Of a DNA stretch of 64,000 nucleotides, positions 27,529-38,000 are shown one piece after another. Origin of the DNA: Butyricimonas synergistica DSM 23225 (GTDB taxonomy: Bacteria; Bacteroidota; Bacteroidia; Bacteroidales; Marinifilaceae). The translations under genes and the position numbers were made by a program. The stretch is from NCBI RefSeq assembly GCF_000379665.1, contig NZ_KB903372.1, forward strand, positions 822 through 64,821, written 5' to 3'. How positions within the stretch are numbered: position 1 is the first letter of the stretch; each line of letters starts with the position of its first letter. The notes beneath the pieces are model-generated. The model had not been told where the DNA came from and ran no database searches. It saw only the letters and a list, made by a program, of their open reading frames with translations.

Positions 27529-29859
27529 TTATTTTTTAAGCTTAGCAGCCAGACTTCTAAAGTATGCCCCTTCTCCGGCATCCGGGTGTGATTTTCCTAA
27601 TTGTTCCAATTTTTCCTTCATCTCTCGGGTATGCATTACCATCACCATACTATATTCATCGGATTTCGGCTTTCCCTGCACCTCCCTCATACCCTCGACC
27701 ATGCCTTTCACGTAAGAATATTGCATATTTTTCCGATGAACGCTTGTCACTCCCGAAACCTTATAATCATTAAAAATCATCCTGTCAAGATCAGCGAAGA
27801 ACTCCTTCACCGTGTAAGCGTCCTTCCCATCAGCAGCTTCCCCCCGGAACAATATCTCGATACTCTCCTCACCCAATTTCTCTTTCAGCCACGAATCAGC
27901 AAATCGTCTTAACATCTCCCCGGCGGTCAACCAACCATTTTTCACGCTAAGCTCACTATCATACCACGTTGGAACACCTGCAAACAAGTAACGATTCAAA
28001 AACTCCATCGCCTCCTTTTGTTCCTTGCGGGATACATAAGACACAGGGCGTTCGTCACTCCCTTTCATCACGGGAGCGGTATACCGCCCGCCGATCAATC
28101 CTCCGACATTCTTCAAATAATCATTATACAAGGAATGTACCTGGCTATACATACCCTTCAACTCTTCCCACGACTCCCCGTCTGTTTTAGCTGTAATCTC
28201 TTCTAACCTCGGGTACATCCTCTCCAAATTTTTCATTCCCAATTCGACCACAACAACACGATCCTTCCCCAAATCGCCCCGGGTCCCCAGGGGATCTGCC
28301 TTGTCATATCCTCTATACCGCAAAACTTTAGCATTCCTTACAGATTGACACAACTGATCCAACACCTTCTTGTCCTGCTCCGGGTCAGGCGTAGCGGAAT
28401 ATTGCTTATACCCCCACGTAATAGCCCAACGGTCATAGGAACCGACACGGGGAATCAAATCCTTCACATTCACCCCGTCACCCGGCTGCACGGCATAATT
28501 AAAAGGCAATTCGTCCGTCACGGAAACGGTATAACCATTCTCTGCAAGCCATTTCGGATCTCTCATCTGTTTTGCCGTAAAAGCCATACTGGCGGCATAA
28601 TTGGGAAGTAATCCAAAAACTTTCGCCACCTCCGAAGACACCCTATAACGCAATATATCCATCGCCAAAGCTTCGCAAGCCCGATCATTCACGATTCGCT
28701 CGTCAACCATCCCGCATTGCAACAGATAATTTGCCATTTCACTTTGTATAAAATAGTACGATATATTCAAACGGCATTTCAGGATTTCACCCGTTCTCGG
28801 ATGCGCTAAAATTGAAGAACTCACGCCTCCGTTAGTGGGTGAACAAGTCACAACAGCATCAGCTAAAGCCAAATCGACCGTTTGATCCGCATCCTTCACC
28901 TGCAAGGCATTCTTAAACCCCGCCTGTTCAAAAGCCGCTTGCCACGCTAAAATACCTTCCCGTATTGCCAGACGGAAACGTTCCGGCACCTCCGGAGAGA
29001 TATAAAACACGAGTGGTTTCTCCGGTTCCACCAGCTGATTGCGCTCCACGAGAGCCTGATCTTCCGGGGCTACAGAAAAATTCCATTTATATATCAACGA
29101 TATTTTTTCCACTCCCTGCGGATTCTTCCCGTAATCCAAGTAACTCAACGTCCGGTACCCTACCCTCGGATCCGCGTAACGCACAGCCATCGACTTCTCC
29201 GGCAATACCCGGATAATACACGCCATCTCGATCGGGGTTATTCCCTCTCTCCCCGGCACGCCCATGAATCCCGGCTTTGAAAACGAGTGTACTCGCACGA
29301 CAGAAAACTTCATTCCGTCCTCCAACTTCTCCACTCCCGTGATCTCGCATTTAGCAGCATCCATCGCACCTCTCTCGGCGTTACCAAACCATTCTGCGCT
29401 TGTCTTTACCAATGTCGTGACATCAATAATCGGACTTTTCCCATCCGCCCCGTATGCCACGATATTATACAAAAAATCTACTGGTTCCAGCACCCGTTCC
29501 GACATCAGTTTATACATCCCCGAAGTCGTATCGGACACCCGTTCCCCCAGTATGCCTTTCGACAAAGACACCCGATATCCCGGCTCCACGTTAAACACGG
29601 CGACCCCCACTCCTTCCGTCAAAGTATAAGATAACCCCGTGCCGCGTACCACACATCCAGATAAAAACATCTCCCGTCCCAGCATCTTAACGGGAATCTC
29701 CAGATAGTACTTATCCCCCGTCTGGTAAACAGGCAAAATTCCATCCGTTTTCTCTACCCCCGCTTTATTAAAAGCCGTAAACGCCATCGGTTCTTTTCCT
29801 TGTGCGAAAACGCCAACCGACAATACTAACAATACAATACTTATCAAATATCTTTTCAT
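27529..29859 (-). CDS. Metalloprotease-family protein lacking zinc ligands (DUF5117/DUF4953 type)
   Basis: A 776-residue exported protein homologous along its length to its 812-residue neighbour. Start chosen at the ATG at 29859, not the TTG at 29865. Where the neighbour has HEVGHALGLRH, this one has SEVAKVFGLLP (residues 409-419): all three zinc histidines are replaced (Ser409, Lys413, Pro419), though the Glu (410) and Gly (416) remain. The later Met-turn-like segment is also changed (VSVTDELPFNY against ASIMDYARFNY). The fold seems intact and the frame is open, so this looks like a maintained pseudoenzyme and not decay. It may regulate or scaffold the active partner, or bind peptide. Confidence 0.85.
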   Translation of the reverse strand: MKRYLISIVLLVLSVGVFAQGKEPMAFTAFNKAGVEKTDGILPVYQTGDKYYLEIPVKMLGREMFLSGCVVRGTGLSYTLTEGVGVAVFNVEPGYRVSLSKGILGERVSDTTSGMYKLMSERVLEPVDFLYNIVAYGADGKSPIIDVTTLVKTSAEWFGNAERGAMDAAKCEITGVEKLEDGMKFSVVRVHSFSKPGFMGVPGREGITPIEMACIIRVLPEKSMAVRYADPRVGYRTLSYLDYGKNPQGVEKISLIYKWNFSVAPEDQALVERNQLVEPEKPLVFYISPEVPERFRLAIREGILAWQAAFEQAGFKNALQVKDADQTVDLALADAVVTCSPTNGGVSSSILAHPRTGEILKCRLNISYYFIQSEMANYLLQCGMVDERIVNDRACEALAMDILRYRVSSEVAKVFGLLPNYAASMAFTAKQMRDPKWLAENGYTVSVTDELPFNYAVQPGDGVNVKDLIPRVGSYDRWAITWGYKQYSATPDPEQDKKVLDQLCQSVRNAKVLRYRGYDKADPLGTRGDLGKDRVVVVELGMKNLERMYPRLEEITAKTDGESWEELKGMYSQVHSLYNDYLKNVGGLIGGRYTAPVMKGSDERPVSYVSRKEQKEAMEFLNRYLFAGVPTWYDSELSVKNGWLTAGEMLRRFADSWLKEKLGEESIEILFRGEAADGKDAYTVKEFFADLDRMIFNDYKVSGVTSVHRKNMQYSYVKGMVEGMREVQGKPKSDEYSMVMVMHTREMKEKLEQLGKSHPDAGEGAYFRSLAAKLKK

Positions 29860-29888
29860 AACCAATCACTTAATCGTAAATCATAAAT

Positions 29889-32327
29889 CTAAAATTCAAC
29901 AAGGCTCTCCCAGTAAGCTTTCATCAAATAATCCTTACTCTTTCCCGCCGCTTTTCGGGCATCCACCTTCACTCTCTCCTGCTGTTCAAAAATCAAAGAA
30001 GTAATAGCCGGATAATCCACGAAAGTACGCTCCATAACCTTCCCCAAATTTTTCAGATACATACGTTGCAACTCCCTACGACAGGGATCCACGGGTTTAT
30101 TATTCAGCGCTTCCGTGAAAATCATCCCGTACAAATCATCCATATACTCCCGCAAACGATAAGTATCAGCCGCTTTCCCTTCATCATCAGAAATATTCAG
30201 GAAAGCCCCGACCAGTTTCTCGCACATCATCCCGTACAACATTCGCATGACCCTCACCTTGTTCATTTTAGCAACATCCGTCAACCGATCCTCGAACAAC
30301 CATTCCGGGGCATGAAAAAAATGCTTGTCCAGAAAAGCCAAAGCCTCTTTCTGTTGCTCCCTGCTGACGGGAACCACCAATCCGCTTCCTTCCGAACGCA
30401 ATTTATCATACGTGAAACGTCCCCCGACATTATTCACCACATGAGTGATATATTTCAGATACTGGTCACACAATCCCTTGTACATCTCCGCCTGTACCGA
30501 ACCGAAAGTATCATCGCCATTCGTCCAAGCCTCCATGTTCTTAGCGATCCGCTTTAAATTCTCGATCCCCAATTCATTTGCTTTCATATTATTATCTCCC
30601 AAATCCTCACTTTGCATACGAGGATCACTAGGATTGTATTCGGTACCGAAAACCCGCCGGTCATTCTCGTTTCTCTGCCGGGTCGTCCACGCCTGCAAAT
30701 ACTCCTGCTCCTCCCGCTCGTCCTTCATATCCGGAAAATACCGGTATCCCCACTCGATGGCAAACAGATCATATTCCCCCATCCGCGGCACCATATCATC
30801 TAAAGCAATCCCGTCCCCCGGTTGTGCCGCGTAATTAAATCGGGCATAATCCATAATCGATGCCGTATGCCCGTGTGCTTTCACGTAGTCTTTATCCCGA
30901 ATCTGCTCGATCGTGTACGTCGTACTGCTGTAAAAATTATGACGCAAACCTAAGGCATGACCCACTTCATGAGAAACAAGGTATCTCGCCAGTCTTCCCA
31001 TCACCTCCTCCGGGAAAGGGAAACAATGAACCCGCTCGTCGACGGCACCCGCTTGTGCGAAATACCATTTTTGCAACAATTCCTGCACGCAATGGAACAC
31101 GGAAATACGGGCACTCAAAATCTCTCCCGTCCTCGGGTCATTTGCTTGCAACCCGAGCGCATTTCCTATCGGGGATAACTTGTAAGAAATCACCGAATGA
31201 CGGGCGTCTTCCGGCAGAAAATTCGGGTCTTCTTCTGGACGGGGCATACGTTTCGCCATGATCGCATTCTTGAATCCCGCCCGCTCGAATGCTTTTTCCC
31301 AATCCTTCACCCCGGCAATCAGCTGTGGGATCATAAATTCAGGAATATCATAATCAATATAAAAAACGATCGGTTTCCGGGGCTCCACCAATTCACCTCG
31401 CTTATATTTCTCCATATCTTCCGGACGGGGTTCTATCCTCCAGCGACAAGCGTACGAAGCCTCTTTCGTACTCAATAGATTCCCGTACTCCGTCCCCTTT
31501 ACCGCAAAATATCCGACCCGCTTGTCCTCGTATCTCGGTCGCATTTTTTCTTCTGGCAACAAACGCAATGACACCGCCAACTCCCACACAGTCGGATTCT
31601 GCTTCACGTCATTTTTTGATTTACTAAAAGACGACAACTGCGGTGCGGCACCCGCCCCGTAACACTTGATCATCCGAAAAATCACGTTATCCAGAAACAC
31701 GCTGCACCCCGCAATACTCGCCCTATCCGCCTGGTATCCTCCTAATCCTAGAGTTGACTTCATATCTTTCATTGAAAATACGTTATTATCCGTCATCAAA
31801 GCATCGGTCATGTCGATCAACACACTCTCCTTGCCTCTCGCCTTCACGTCGAACTCCATCGTAACCGACCTTTTCTCCACCGCACGCCTCAAGCGATAAA
31901 TTTCGCTCGTCGTGTCCTTCATCCATCTACCCCCTTCCGGTTCCACCAAACACACTTTACTCTCACCCTCCTGCACGAAACGAATCAAGCGACTTGACAA
32001 CGGGTCTCCCGCATACCCCAGCAACTGGGTAGAAGCCCTCTCGTTCTGTGCCGACCCCTTCGCCAACACCTGCATCGCCAGAATATCCCGCCCGAGCAAC
32101 GCTCTCGGGATCTCCACGAAATACCGCCCTTCCTGCACGTGCACGTTAAACATCCCCTTGTAACTCCGTGCGGTAGGTTTCACGAACTTTTCAATAGCAA
32201 CCGCATCTTTCGTTTCCGGCAAAGAAGCCTCTTGCTTTTTCTGCTGCTTCATTTGCCCGGAACCCTCCGCCATACATACGCCCAAACAGCATACGCTCAA
32301 CCCGATTATCCTCAAAATTTTTTTCAT
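29889..32327 (-). CDS. Zinc-dependent metalloprotease (DUF5118-DUF5117-DUF4953), intact site
   Basis: An 812-residue exported metalloprotease. After the signal peptide, a short DUF5118 segment (PTARSYKGMFNVHVQEGRYF) leads into DUF5117 (about 100-320) and the DUF4953 catalytic domain. The zinc site HEVGHALGLRH occupies residues 453-463, a metzincin-type HExxHxxGxxH, followed by ASIMDYARFNY as a Met-turn-like segment. It likely cleaves proteins at the cell surface or in the periplasm. It follows the Mx1-like lipoprotein after a 112-base gap that contains a strong hairpin and precedes its inactive paralogue by 29 bases. A third family member begins at the left edge of the window. Confidence 0.9.
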   Translation of the reverse strand: MKKILRIIGLSVCCLGVCMAEGSGQMKQQKKQEASLPETKDAVAIEKFVKPTARSYKGMFNVHVQEGRYFVEIPRALLGRDILAMQVLAKGSAQNERASTQLLGYAGDPLSSRLIRFVQEGESKVCLVEPEGGRWMKDTTSEIYRLRRAVEKRSVTMEFDVKARGKESVLIDMTDALMTDNNVFSMKDMKSTLGLGGYQADRASIAGCSVFLDNVIFRMIKCYGAGAAPQLSSFSKSKNDVKQNPTVWELAVSLRLLPEEKMRPRYEDKRVGYFAVKGTEYGNLLSTKEASYACRWRIEPRPEDMEKYKRGELVEPRKPIVFYIDYDIPEFMIPQLIAGVKDWEKAFERAGFKNAIMAKRMPRPEEDPNFLPEDARHSVISYKLSPIGNALGLQANDPRTGEILSARISVFHCVQELLQKWYFAQAGAVDERVHCFPFPEEVMGRLARYLVSHEVGHALGLRHNFYSSTTYTIEQIRDKDYVKAHGHTASIMDYARFNYAAQPGDGIALDDMVPRMGEYDLFAIEWGYRYFPDMKDEREEQEYLQAWTTRQRNENDRRVFGTEYNPSDPRMQSEDLGDNNMKANELGIENLKRIAKNMEAWTNGDDTFGSVQAEMYKGLCDQYLKYITHVVNNVGGRFTYDKLRSEGSGLVVPVSREQQKEALAFLDKHFFHAPEWLFEDRLTDVAKMNKVRVMRMLYGMMCEKLVGAFLNISDDEGKAADTYRLREYMDDLYGMIFTEALNNKPVDPCRRELQRMYLKNLGKVMERTFVDYPAITSLIFEQQERVKVDARKAAGKSKDYLMKAYWESLVEF

Positions 32328-32401
32328 ACTATACGTGATTTAGATACAACAAACTCCCTAAGCACCGGAAATCCCGGTACTCCCAAACAAAACATACAAG
32401 C

Positions 32402-32429
32402 AGGGAGCCGAAAAGCCTCTCGGCTCCCT
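32402..32429 (-). terminator. Strong intra-operon hairpin (attenuator or partial terminator)
   Basis: AGGGAGCCGA (32402-32411) and TCGGCTCCCT (32420-32429) form a perfect ten-base-pair stem with an eight-base loop. On the minus strand it is followed by a T-rich but interrupted tract (GCTTGTATGTTTTGTTT). It lies between the Mx1-like lipoprotein gene and the two metalloprotease genes, and may lower or protect expression of the distal half of the operon. Confidence 0.7.
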
Positions 32430-32439
32430 ATACAAACAA

Positions 32440-33414
32440 CTATTTTATATCGTACTTATTTTTAAAATCGAAAAGTATACTTTTCATTACCAAATATTTA
32501 TCGACACATTTGTGGTAACTTCCGTATTTCGCACGGAACTCGGCTTCCGTGTAGGCATATACCGCCGCAATATACATGGTTACATCCACTTCTTTTGTGG
32601 GCGTATTTTTATATAGCAATTGCATCGCATTGGAACGAGTCGGTCCGGTAAGTTTCCAATCCAAAAAGCCCAATTCTTTCGGATCTACATGATACAAAGG
32701 CTGAGAAATTCCTGTCTGTGTATTAAAATAATATCCTGCTCCATAAAAAGATGCTGTCGCCGTATCAGTTAGCGCATAAAAATCTTCCAATTCGTCAGGG
32801 AACAAATTGGTAATCTCTCCCGCCAGATTCGTCCCCAAGATCATTCCTGCCCAATAAGATTTTTCATCGGCACTCATATCCAAGATGTCAGCCAATTTAC
32901 CCACGGTAATACCAAACATACTCTTGTATGCGTAATCAGGTCGGTAATTAGGAGCCCGTCCTGCTGTTGCACTCCAACCGTACGTGGTTGTAGAAAGCGT
33001 GTCAACCAACAAAAAAGCATAAGGTCGATACACACCCTTTTGGGGTAAATTAGGAATCACCTTCTCTCTCATCACACGAGTAGCCTCCACCATAGCGTTC
33101 GTATCGGCAGACAAAGCAATAGCCGTAGCATAATGGGACGCAACGTTATATCCAGTAGCAAAAATTTCATAATAATAACGCGGGTTGCCATATGCGTCAA
33201 CCCCTTGTTCCACTTTCGCAATCGTATCGTTTACATAAATCGGAACACCCGTTTCCTGGTATATCTGATACGCCAACTCGTTGAAACGTCCCGTTTTATT
33301 CTGGATCGCGAACAAATCCACATCCTTACCCGAGGGATTCAGGTCATCCTCACTCTGGCAGCCTGCCAAAAAGAATGATAACAAAATTCCATATATAAAT
33401 AAAAATCTTTTCAT
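32440..33414 (-). CDS. Mx1-like surface lipoprotein without HExxH (locus F)
   Basis: A 324-residue lipoprotein (lipobox FLAGC, Cys19) directly behind SusD. Its layout matches the lipoproteins at 246-1145 and 45067-45969: an N-terminal YQIYQETGVPIYVND-type segment, a helical middle, and a C-terminal pattern DKYLVMKSILFDFKNKYDIK like that of Mx1-type proteins. At the place of the zinc site it reads YWAGMILGTNLAGE (about residues 187-200), so no HExxH is present anywhere. Probably a third, non-catalytic component of the SusCD import complex. Family assignment is tentative. Confidence 0.65.
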   Translation of the reverse strand: MKRFLFIYGILLSFFLAGCQSEDDLNPSGKDVDLFAIQNKTGRFNELAYQIYQETGVPIYVNDTIAKVEQGVDAYGNPRYYYEIFATGYNVASHYATAIALSADTNAMVEATRVMREKVIPNLPQKGVYRPYAFLLVDTLSTTTYGWSATAGRAPNYRPDYAYKSMFGITVGKLADILDMSADEKSYWAGMILGTNLAGEITNLFPDELEDFYALTDTATASFYGAGYYFNTQTGISQPLYHVDPKELGFLDWKLTGPTRSNAMQLLYKNTPTKEVDVTMYIAAVYAYTEAEFRAKYGSYHKCVDKYLVMKSILFDFKNKYDIK

Positions 33415-33447
33415 CTCTCAATTTCTATTAGATTAAAATACTCCGAA

Positions 33448-35040
33448 CTACAATAATGGAATCGGTCTGTCCGGACGCTCTTCATTATCCACCATATTCC
33501 CCTTGTTAAAGTCTATCTCGTACGTCGGGATCGGCATAACCCAAGCAGCATCCTCTCCATACGCTTTCAAGACCACATTATCCATCAACACGCCTTCCCC
33601 GACAGCGGGACCGTATAATTTATGAGTAATCTCCTTAGCCTCCGGATACTTCATGCAAACAGCATAACGGCGCAAATCAAACCAACGATGACTCTCGAAA
33701 CACAATTCTCTCCGGCGCTCTTCCCGAATAAAATCCACCAACTCTTTCCCGCTCAACCCGGTCACCACACTCGGGATCTTACCATCCTGAAAACGATTCA
33801 CAAGTATTGTTTTTAATGTTTCAACGGCATCCGCCCGATCCAGCATGGCTTCCGCCTCCGCTTTATTTAGATATGCTTCAACGGTACGAATAACGAAACT
33901 ATCGAACACTTTAATATCCTTTGCAAAAGAGCTGTTTTTACGGGAAAAACGGTAAGATTTATTTTTAACAGCAGGAGTAAAATAACAGGTATCGCGCAAA
34001 TCCCGAAGCTGCCCCGGCTCGTTGTACTTATGAAACAAAGCCCATAACTCGTCCGACACCCGATAGCGTCCCGCATCGCTATTATCATTCGTCAGCAAAT
34101 TCATCGCATTCGTCCCTTGCGTGAATAAAACTTCAGGCGAATCCGCGGAGTTTATATAATTCGCTTTTGTATATGCCGAAGTTGAAGTTTCTGCTATATT
34201 CGTCGCATCAAAATCATTCAAATCCCACAAGGGACATCCCAAAGCGATCGCTCTCTCACTCTCGACTAGAGCTAACTCCCACTCACCCATGTACAAGTAC
34301 ACCCGGCTCAACAAGATACGAGCAGCCGTACTGTTCACGCGATAAATGGTAGATTGCTGTATACCTTCTAAATGCAGACTCGCATTCTTCAAATCTTTCA
34401 CGATCTGCTCGTACACATCTGCCACCTTATCCCGGCTGAAATACTTAGACTCTATTTTCTCAGTCACGTTCAGGGGTACACCCAAATCATCGTTCGCCGT
34501 AGCCTTCACGTAAGGCTTCGCGTACATATTCACCAATAAATAATAACACGCTCCCCGCAAGAACTCTGCTTCACCTTGCACCCGGTTCCGGGTTTCTTCC
34601 GGATCATCTGAAAATTCTTTCACCTGAGCTATAATGACATTCAAATAGCCTATATGCTCGTAAAGCTTTTTCCAGGTCGGATCATCAAAAGGATTCCCTT
34701 TCTCATCCTGAAAAGGAGTCTGCTGCCAGGCATAAAAAGGACGCAGCCCATACAATGCCGATCCCGTACCGAACATCCCGAACCCGAACTCTTCCAAATC
34801 ATCATCCATAACCTGCAACCAAGGGTAATAAAGCGTGGCATTCTTAAGAGATGCTAAACCGAACCTTGAAGATTTACTCTCCGATTTGAAATAACCGTTG
34901 CCGATCAACACCTCATCCAAATCCTTACACGAATGCGCGTAAGTCAACTCCTTGGAATATTCTTTCAGGAAATCTCCACAGGCACTTAAAAACAAGCACC
35001 CCGTAACTACTAAAAATAAATTTAATATCTTCATCTTCAT
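33448..35040 (-). CDS. SusD/RagB-family outer membrane lipoprotein (locus F)
   Basis: A 530-residue surface lipoprotein. The frame is open far upstream into the susC gene (to 35154), but the ATG at 35040 gives a proper signal peptide and lipobox (LFLSACGDFL) and lies five bases after the SusC stop. SusD signatures include the early ELTYAHSCKDLDEVLIGNGY, the helical VQGEAEFLRGACYYLLVNMY and the C-terminal RRRELCFESHRWFDLRRYAV. It partners the SusC encoded before it. The early segment is close to that of the partial SusD at 63642, so loci F and I probably take related substrates (inference). Confidence 0.92.
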   Translation of the reverse strand: MKMKILNLFLVVTGCLFLSACGDFLKEYSKELTYAHSCKDLDEVLIGNGYFKSESKSSRFGLASLKNATLYYPWLQVMDDDLEEFGFGMFGTGSALYGLRPFYAWQQTPFQDEKGNPFDDPTWKKLYEHIGYLNVIIAQVKEFSDDPEETRNRVQGEAEFLRGACYYLLVNMYAKPYVKATANDDLGVPLNVTEKIESKYFSRDKVADVYEQIVKDLKNASLHLEGIQQSTIYRVNSTAARILLSRVYLYMGEWELALVESERAIALGCPLWDLNDFDATNIAETSTSAYTKANYINSADSPEVLFTQGTNAMNLLTNDNSDAGRYRVSDELWALFHKYNEPGQLRDLRDTCYFTPAVKNKSYRFSRKNSSFAKDIKVFDSFVIRTVEAYLNKAEAEAMLDRADAVETLKTILVNRFQDGKIPSVVTGLSGKELVDFIREERRRELCFESHRWFDLRRYAVCMKYPEAKEITHKLYGPAVGEGVLMDNVVLKAYGEDAAWVMPIPTYEIDFNKGNMVDNEERPDRPIPLL

Positions 35041-35045
35041 AACTA

Positions 35046-38000
35046 TTAGAAAGTAAGATTCAATTGAAAAGAATATTGCGGGCGGATAGACAGATTCACC
35101 AAATCCGAAGTCCCGGACTGTGACGGGTCTTGTCCTTTCAGTTTTTTGCTGCAAAACGTGTACAAATTAGTACCCGTCACGCTCACGTAGGCGGACTTCA
35201 GCAACAACCTGTGACACAATCGTTCGGGGATATTATACCGCAACGATACATTCTGCACCCGCAAATAATCACCGGAAACAACACGCAAATCCGAATTATC
35301 ATACATCTTCCATATATTCTCCGCAAACTTATTCACGCTCAATTTCTGAAACCACTCACCATTATTAACCGTTTTGCTATACTCATCGGCATTAAGGAAT
35401 CCAGGTATGGTTGTATTCCGCTCGTCCCCGGGTGATCTCCAACGGTTCACAAACTCCCTCCGCATATTCGTCTCCGGTCCGGGGGCTAAAGAATTCGTGT
35501 TTCCATACATCTTCATCAACCGGATTTTCGCTCCGATACTGTAAGCCAGATTCACACTTAACCCGAGATTCCGCCAACCGAAATAATTTCGGATACCTCC
35601 TTGCAAGAAAGGTTCGCGACAACCGGAACGAGTCAACACCCGCGAATAGACCTCCTCTTGGGTCATCCCCTCGAACACGTCTCTGGCATTCATTTCCTGC
35701 CCATCCACCATGACCGTTTCCTCTGTCCCGTAAAACATAGGGCGGCCGTCTGTCGAGCTCAACCCCTTGAACCGGTAAGAATAAAATGTATTCACGGGAC
35801 GTCCCGCAATTTGTACCGATCCGTCCAGATAATTCTTGTAATCGATCTCATCCTGCAACACCTTATCTTTCGACTTCAATTTATCAATCAACTGATTAAA
35901 CACCGAACCGAAATTAGGATCAAAACGCCAGACAAAACCACGGGATGTCCCGTTCACGGAAGCAATCGTATTAATCGGCACGAAATTCAACGTCAACTCG
36001 TATCCTTGATTCGTCAACGTCCCCTTGTTCACCGTGTACTTTCCGACTCCATTCACGAATGAAACCGTCTTGCTCATAAAGGCATCCGAAGTATGCCGGT
36101 AATAATACCCGACCGAACCGTTCAGCTTGTTATTGAAAAAAGAGAACTCGACATCAAGATTAAACGTGGAGGTTTTCTCCCACTTCAAATCCGGGTTAGG
36201 ATACTGCTTTATCGTTGAATAATACTCGTTAAAATACTCGTTCGTGGTTCCTTTTTGAATCACCAGCTTCGGGGAATCCTGTGCAGACATATTCCCCTGC
36301 CACCCGTACGACAGTTTCAATGCCAAAGTATTTACCCAATTCGAGTTTTTCAGGACGTTCTCGTGCAAGTTCCACCGTCCGGATACCGACCAGATGGGCA
36401 ACAACCGCTCGTTGCTGGCATCCCCGAATTTATTGGAACCATCGATACGCATATTGGCATTCAGAATATAAGAATCCTTGTAACTATACGATGCCGTCAG
36501 GATCAAACCGACCTTCCGCGTCAGATTGTCTTTCAACGTTCCGCGGGCATCGTCCGACTCCATCCACGTGTAATACTTCGGATAACGCAGCTTCTTGAAA
36601 GTGGTCGTCCCGATATTCACCAATTCAATCGGTATTTTATCGAAAAACAATCCCCGGTCCGGGATATACCCCCGGTGCACGATTCTCGATCCCCCGTATT
36701 TAGCGGAACTCACTTCCCCAATCGCGGATGCCGTGATCTGATGCTCGTCATTTTTATCCAGAAAACGAGTAAACGTCAATTGTCCCCGCAGATTGTAATT
36801 CTCGTTCTTCGTGTTGTCCAAACGTAACTCCCCGCCAGTCACCAATTCCGTCTGATCTTCATTAATTCCTCCTGTTATCAAAGAGAATTTCCGCAATCTG
36901 GCAGCATACCACGTATCTGCCCCAAAATAGGTTTCCTTATCCGTGTGAGAAGTATTATATGAAAATTGTACATCAGCTTTCAAAGAGGGCAGAATCCGGT
37001 ATCCCAAAGCCATGGTCAGATTCAACTGATCCGTTTCGATACGGTCATAGGTATTATCCCGTTCATTGATAATACTAAACGGTTGGTCATAATTCTTACT
37101 ATCATTTCCCTCGTGACGCTGGTAGAACCACAAGTCTCCCGCCTCGTCATAAGCCCGCACCGTCCGGCTCGTGTTATACGCGTAACCCATCAGGTTCACC
37201 TCCGAAGGCGTGTATTCCTTCTTCTGCATATTCCCGCTCATCGAAAATTGCATGGTGAACTTGTCATAATTCACGTTAATCTTCGCCATACCCGTGTAGC
37301 GATCGTTACTCTCTTTCCGGATATTGCCGTTCTCGTTACTATATCCTATTGAAGTATAATACCTGATATGATCCGTACCCCCGGAAAGACTCAAAGAATG
37401 ATTGTGTGAAAAACTATTTTGCAATAAAATCCCGAACCAATCCGTGTTACAGGTTTCCATATCAGCCACCCGCCGGGTAAACTCGTCGTGATCGATCACC
37501 CCATTGTAAAGATCTTGGGCTGCCGCTTCATAACCGACCCAACTATTTAAACTTCCGATCTTCAATCGCCTGTCGATAAGCTCTCGGGACACATCGATCC
37601 GTTCCATCGAATTCATCACGTTCACCGCCTTATCCGTGTAATGCGGACGACGGCGATACGTGCCACTCACCGAATAAGAAACCGAGGGAGCCCCAATCTT
37701 TCCCTTTTTCGTCGTGATCACGATCACCCCGTTAGAAGCCTGCGGTCCGTAAATAGCCGTGGCAGAAGCATCCTTCAACACGTCGATCTGGTCGATATCG
37801 TCCGGGTTCAAACCCGAGATAGCGTTACCCAACAAATTCACGAAATCAAGATCGTTAATCTGCGCGGGATCGACATTCACCGGATCGGTCAAAATCACCC
37901 CGTCCAACACCCACAACGGTGCGGTGGAACCCAAAATCGTTGTCGTACCCCGAATTTTCAACTTCGGGGCAGCACCCACCTGACCGGAATTCTGCATGAA

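Noticed and set aside
33448-35154. Extended start of the locus F SusD inside susC
   Set aside because: The extension overlaps the susC 3' end and hides the lipoprotein signal; the ATG at 35040 gives a proper signal peptide.
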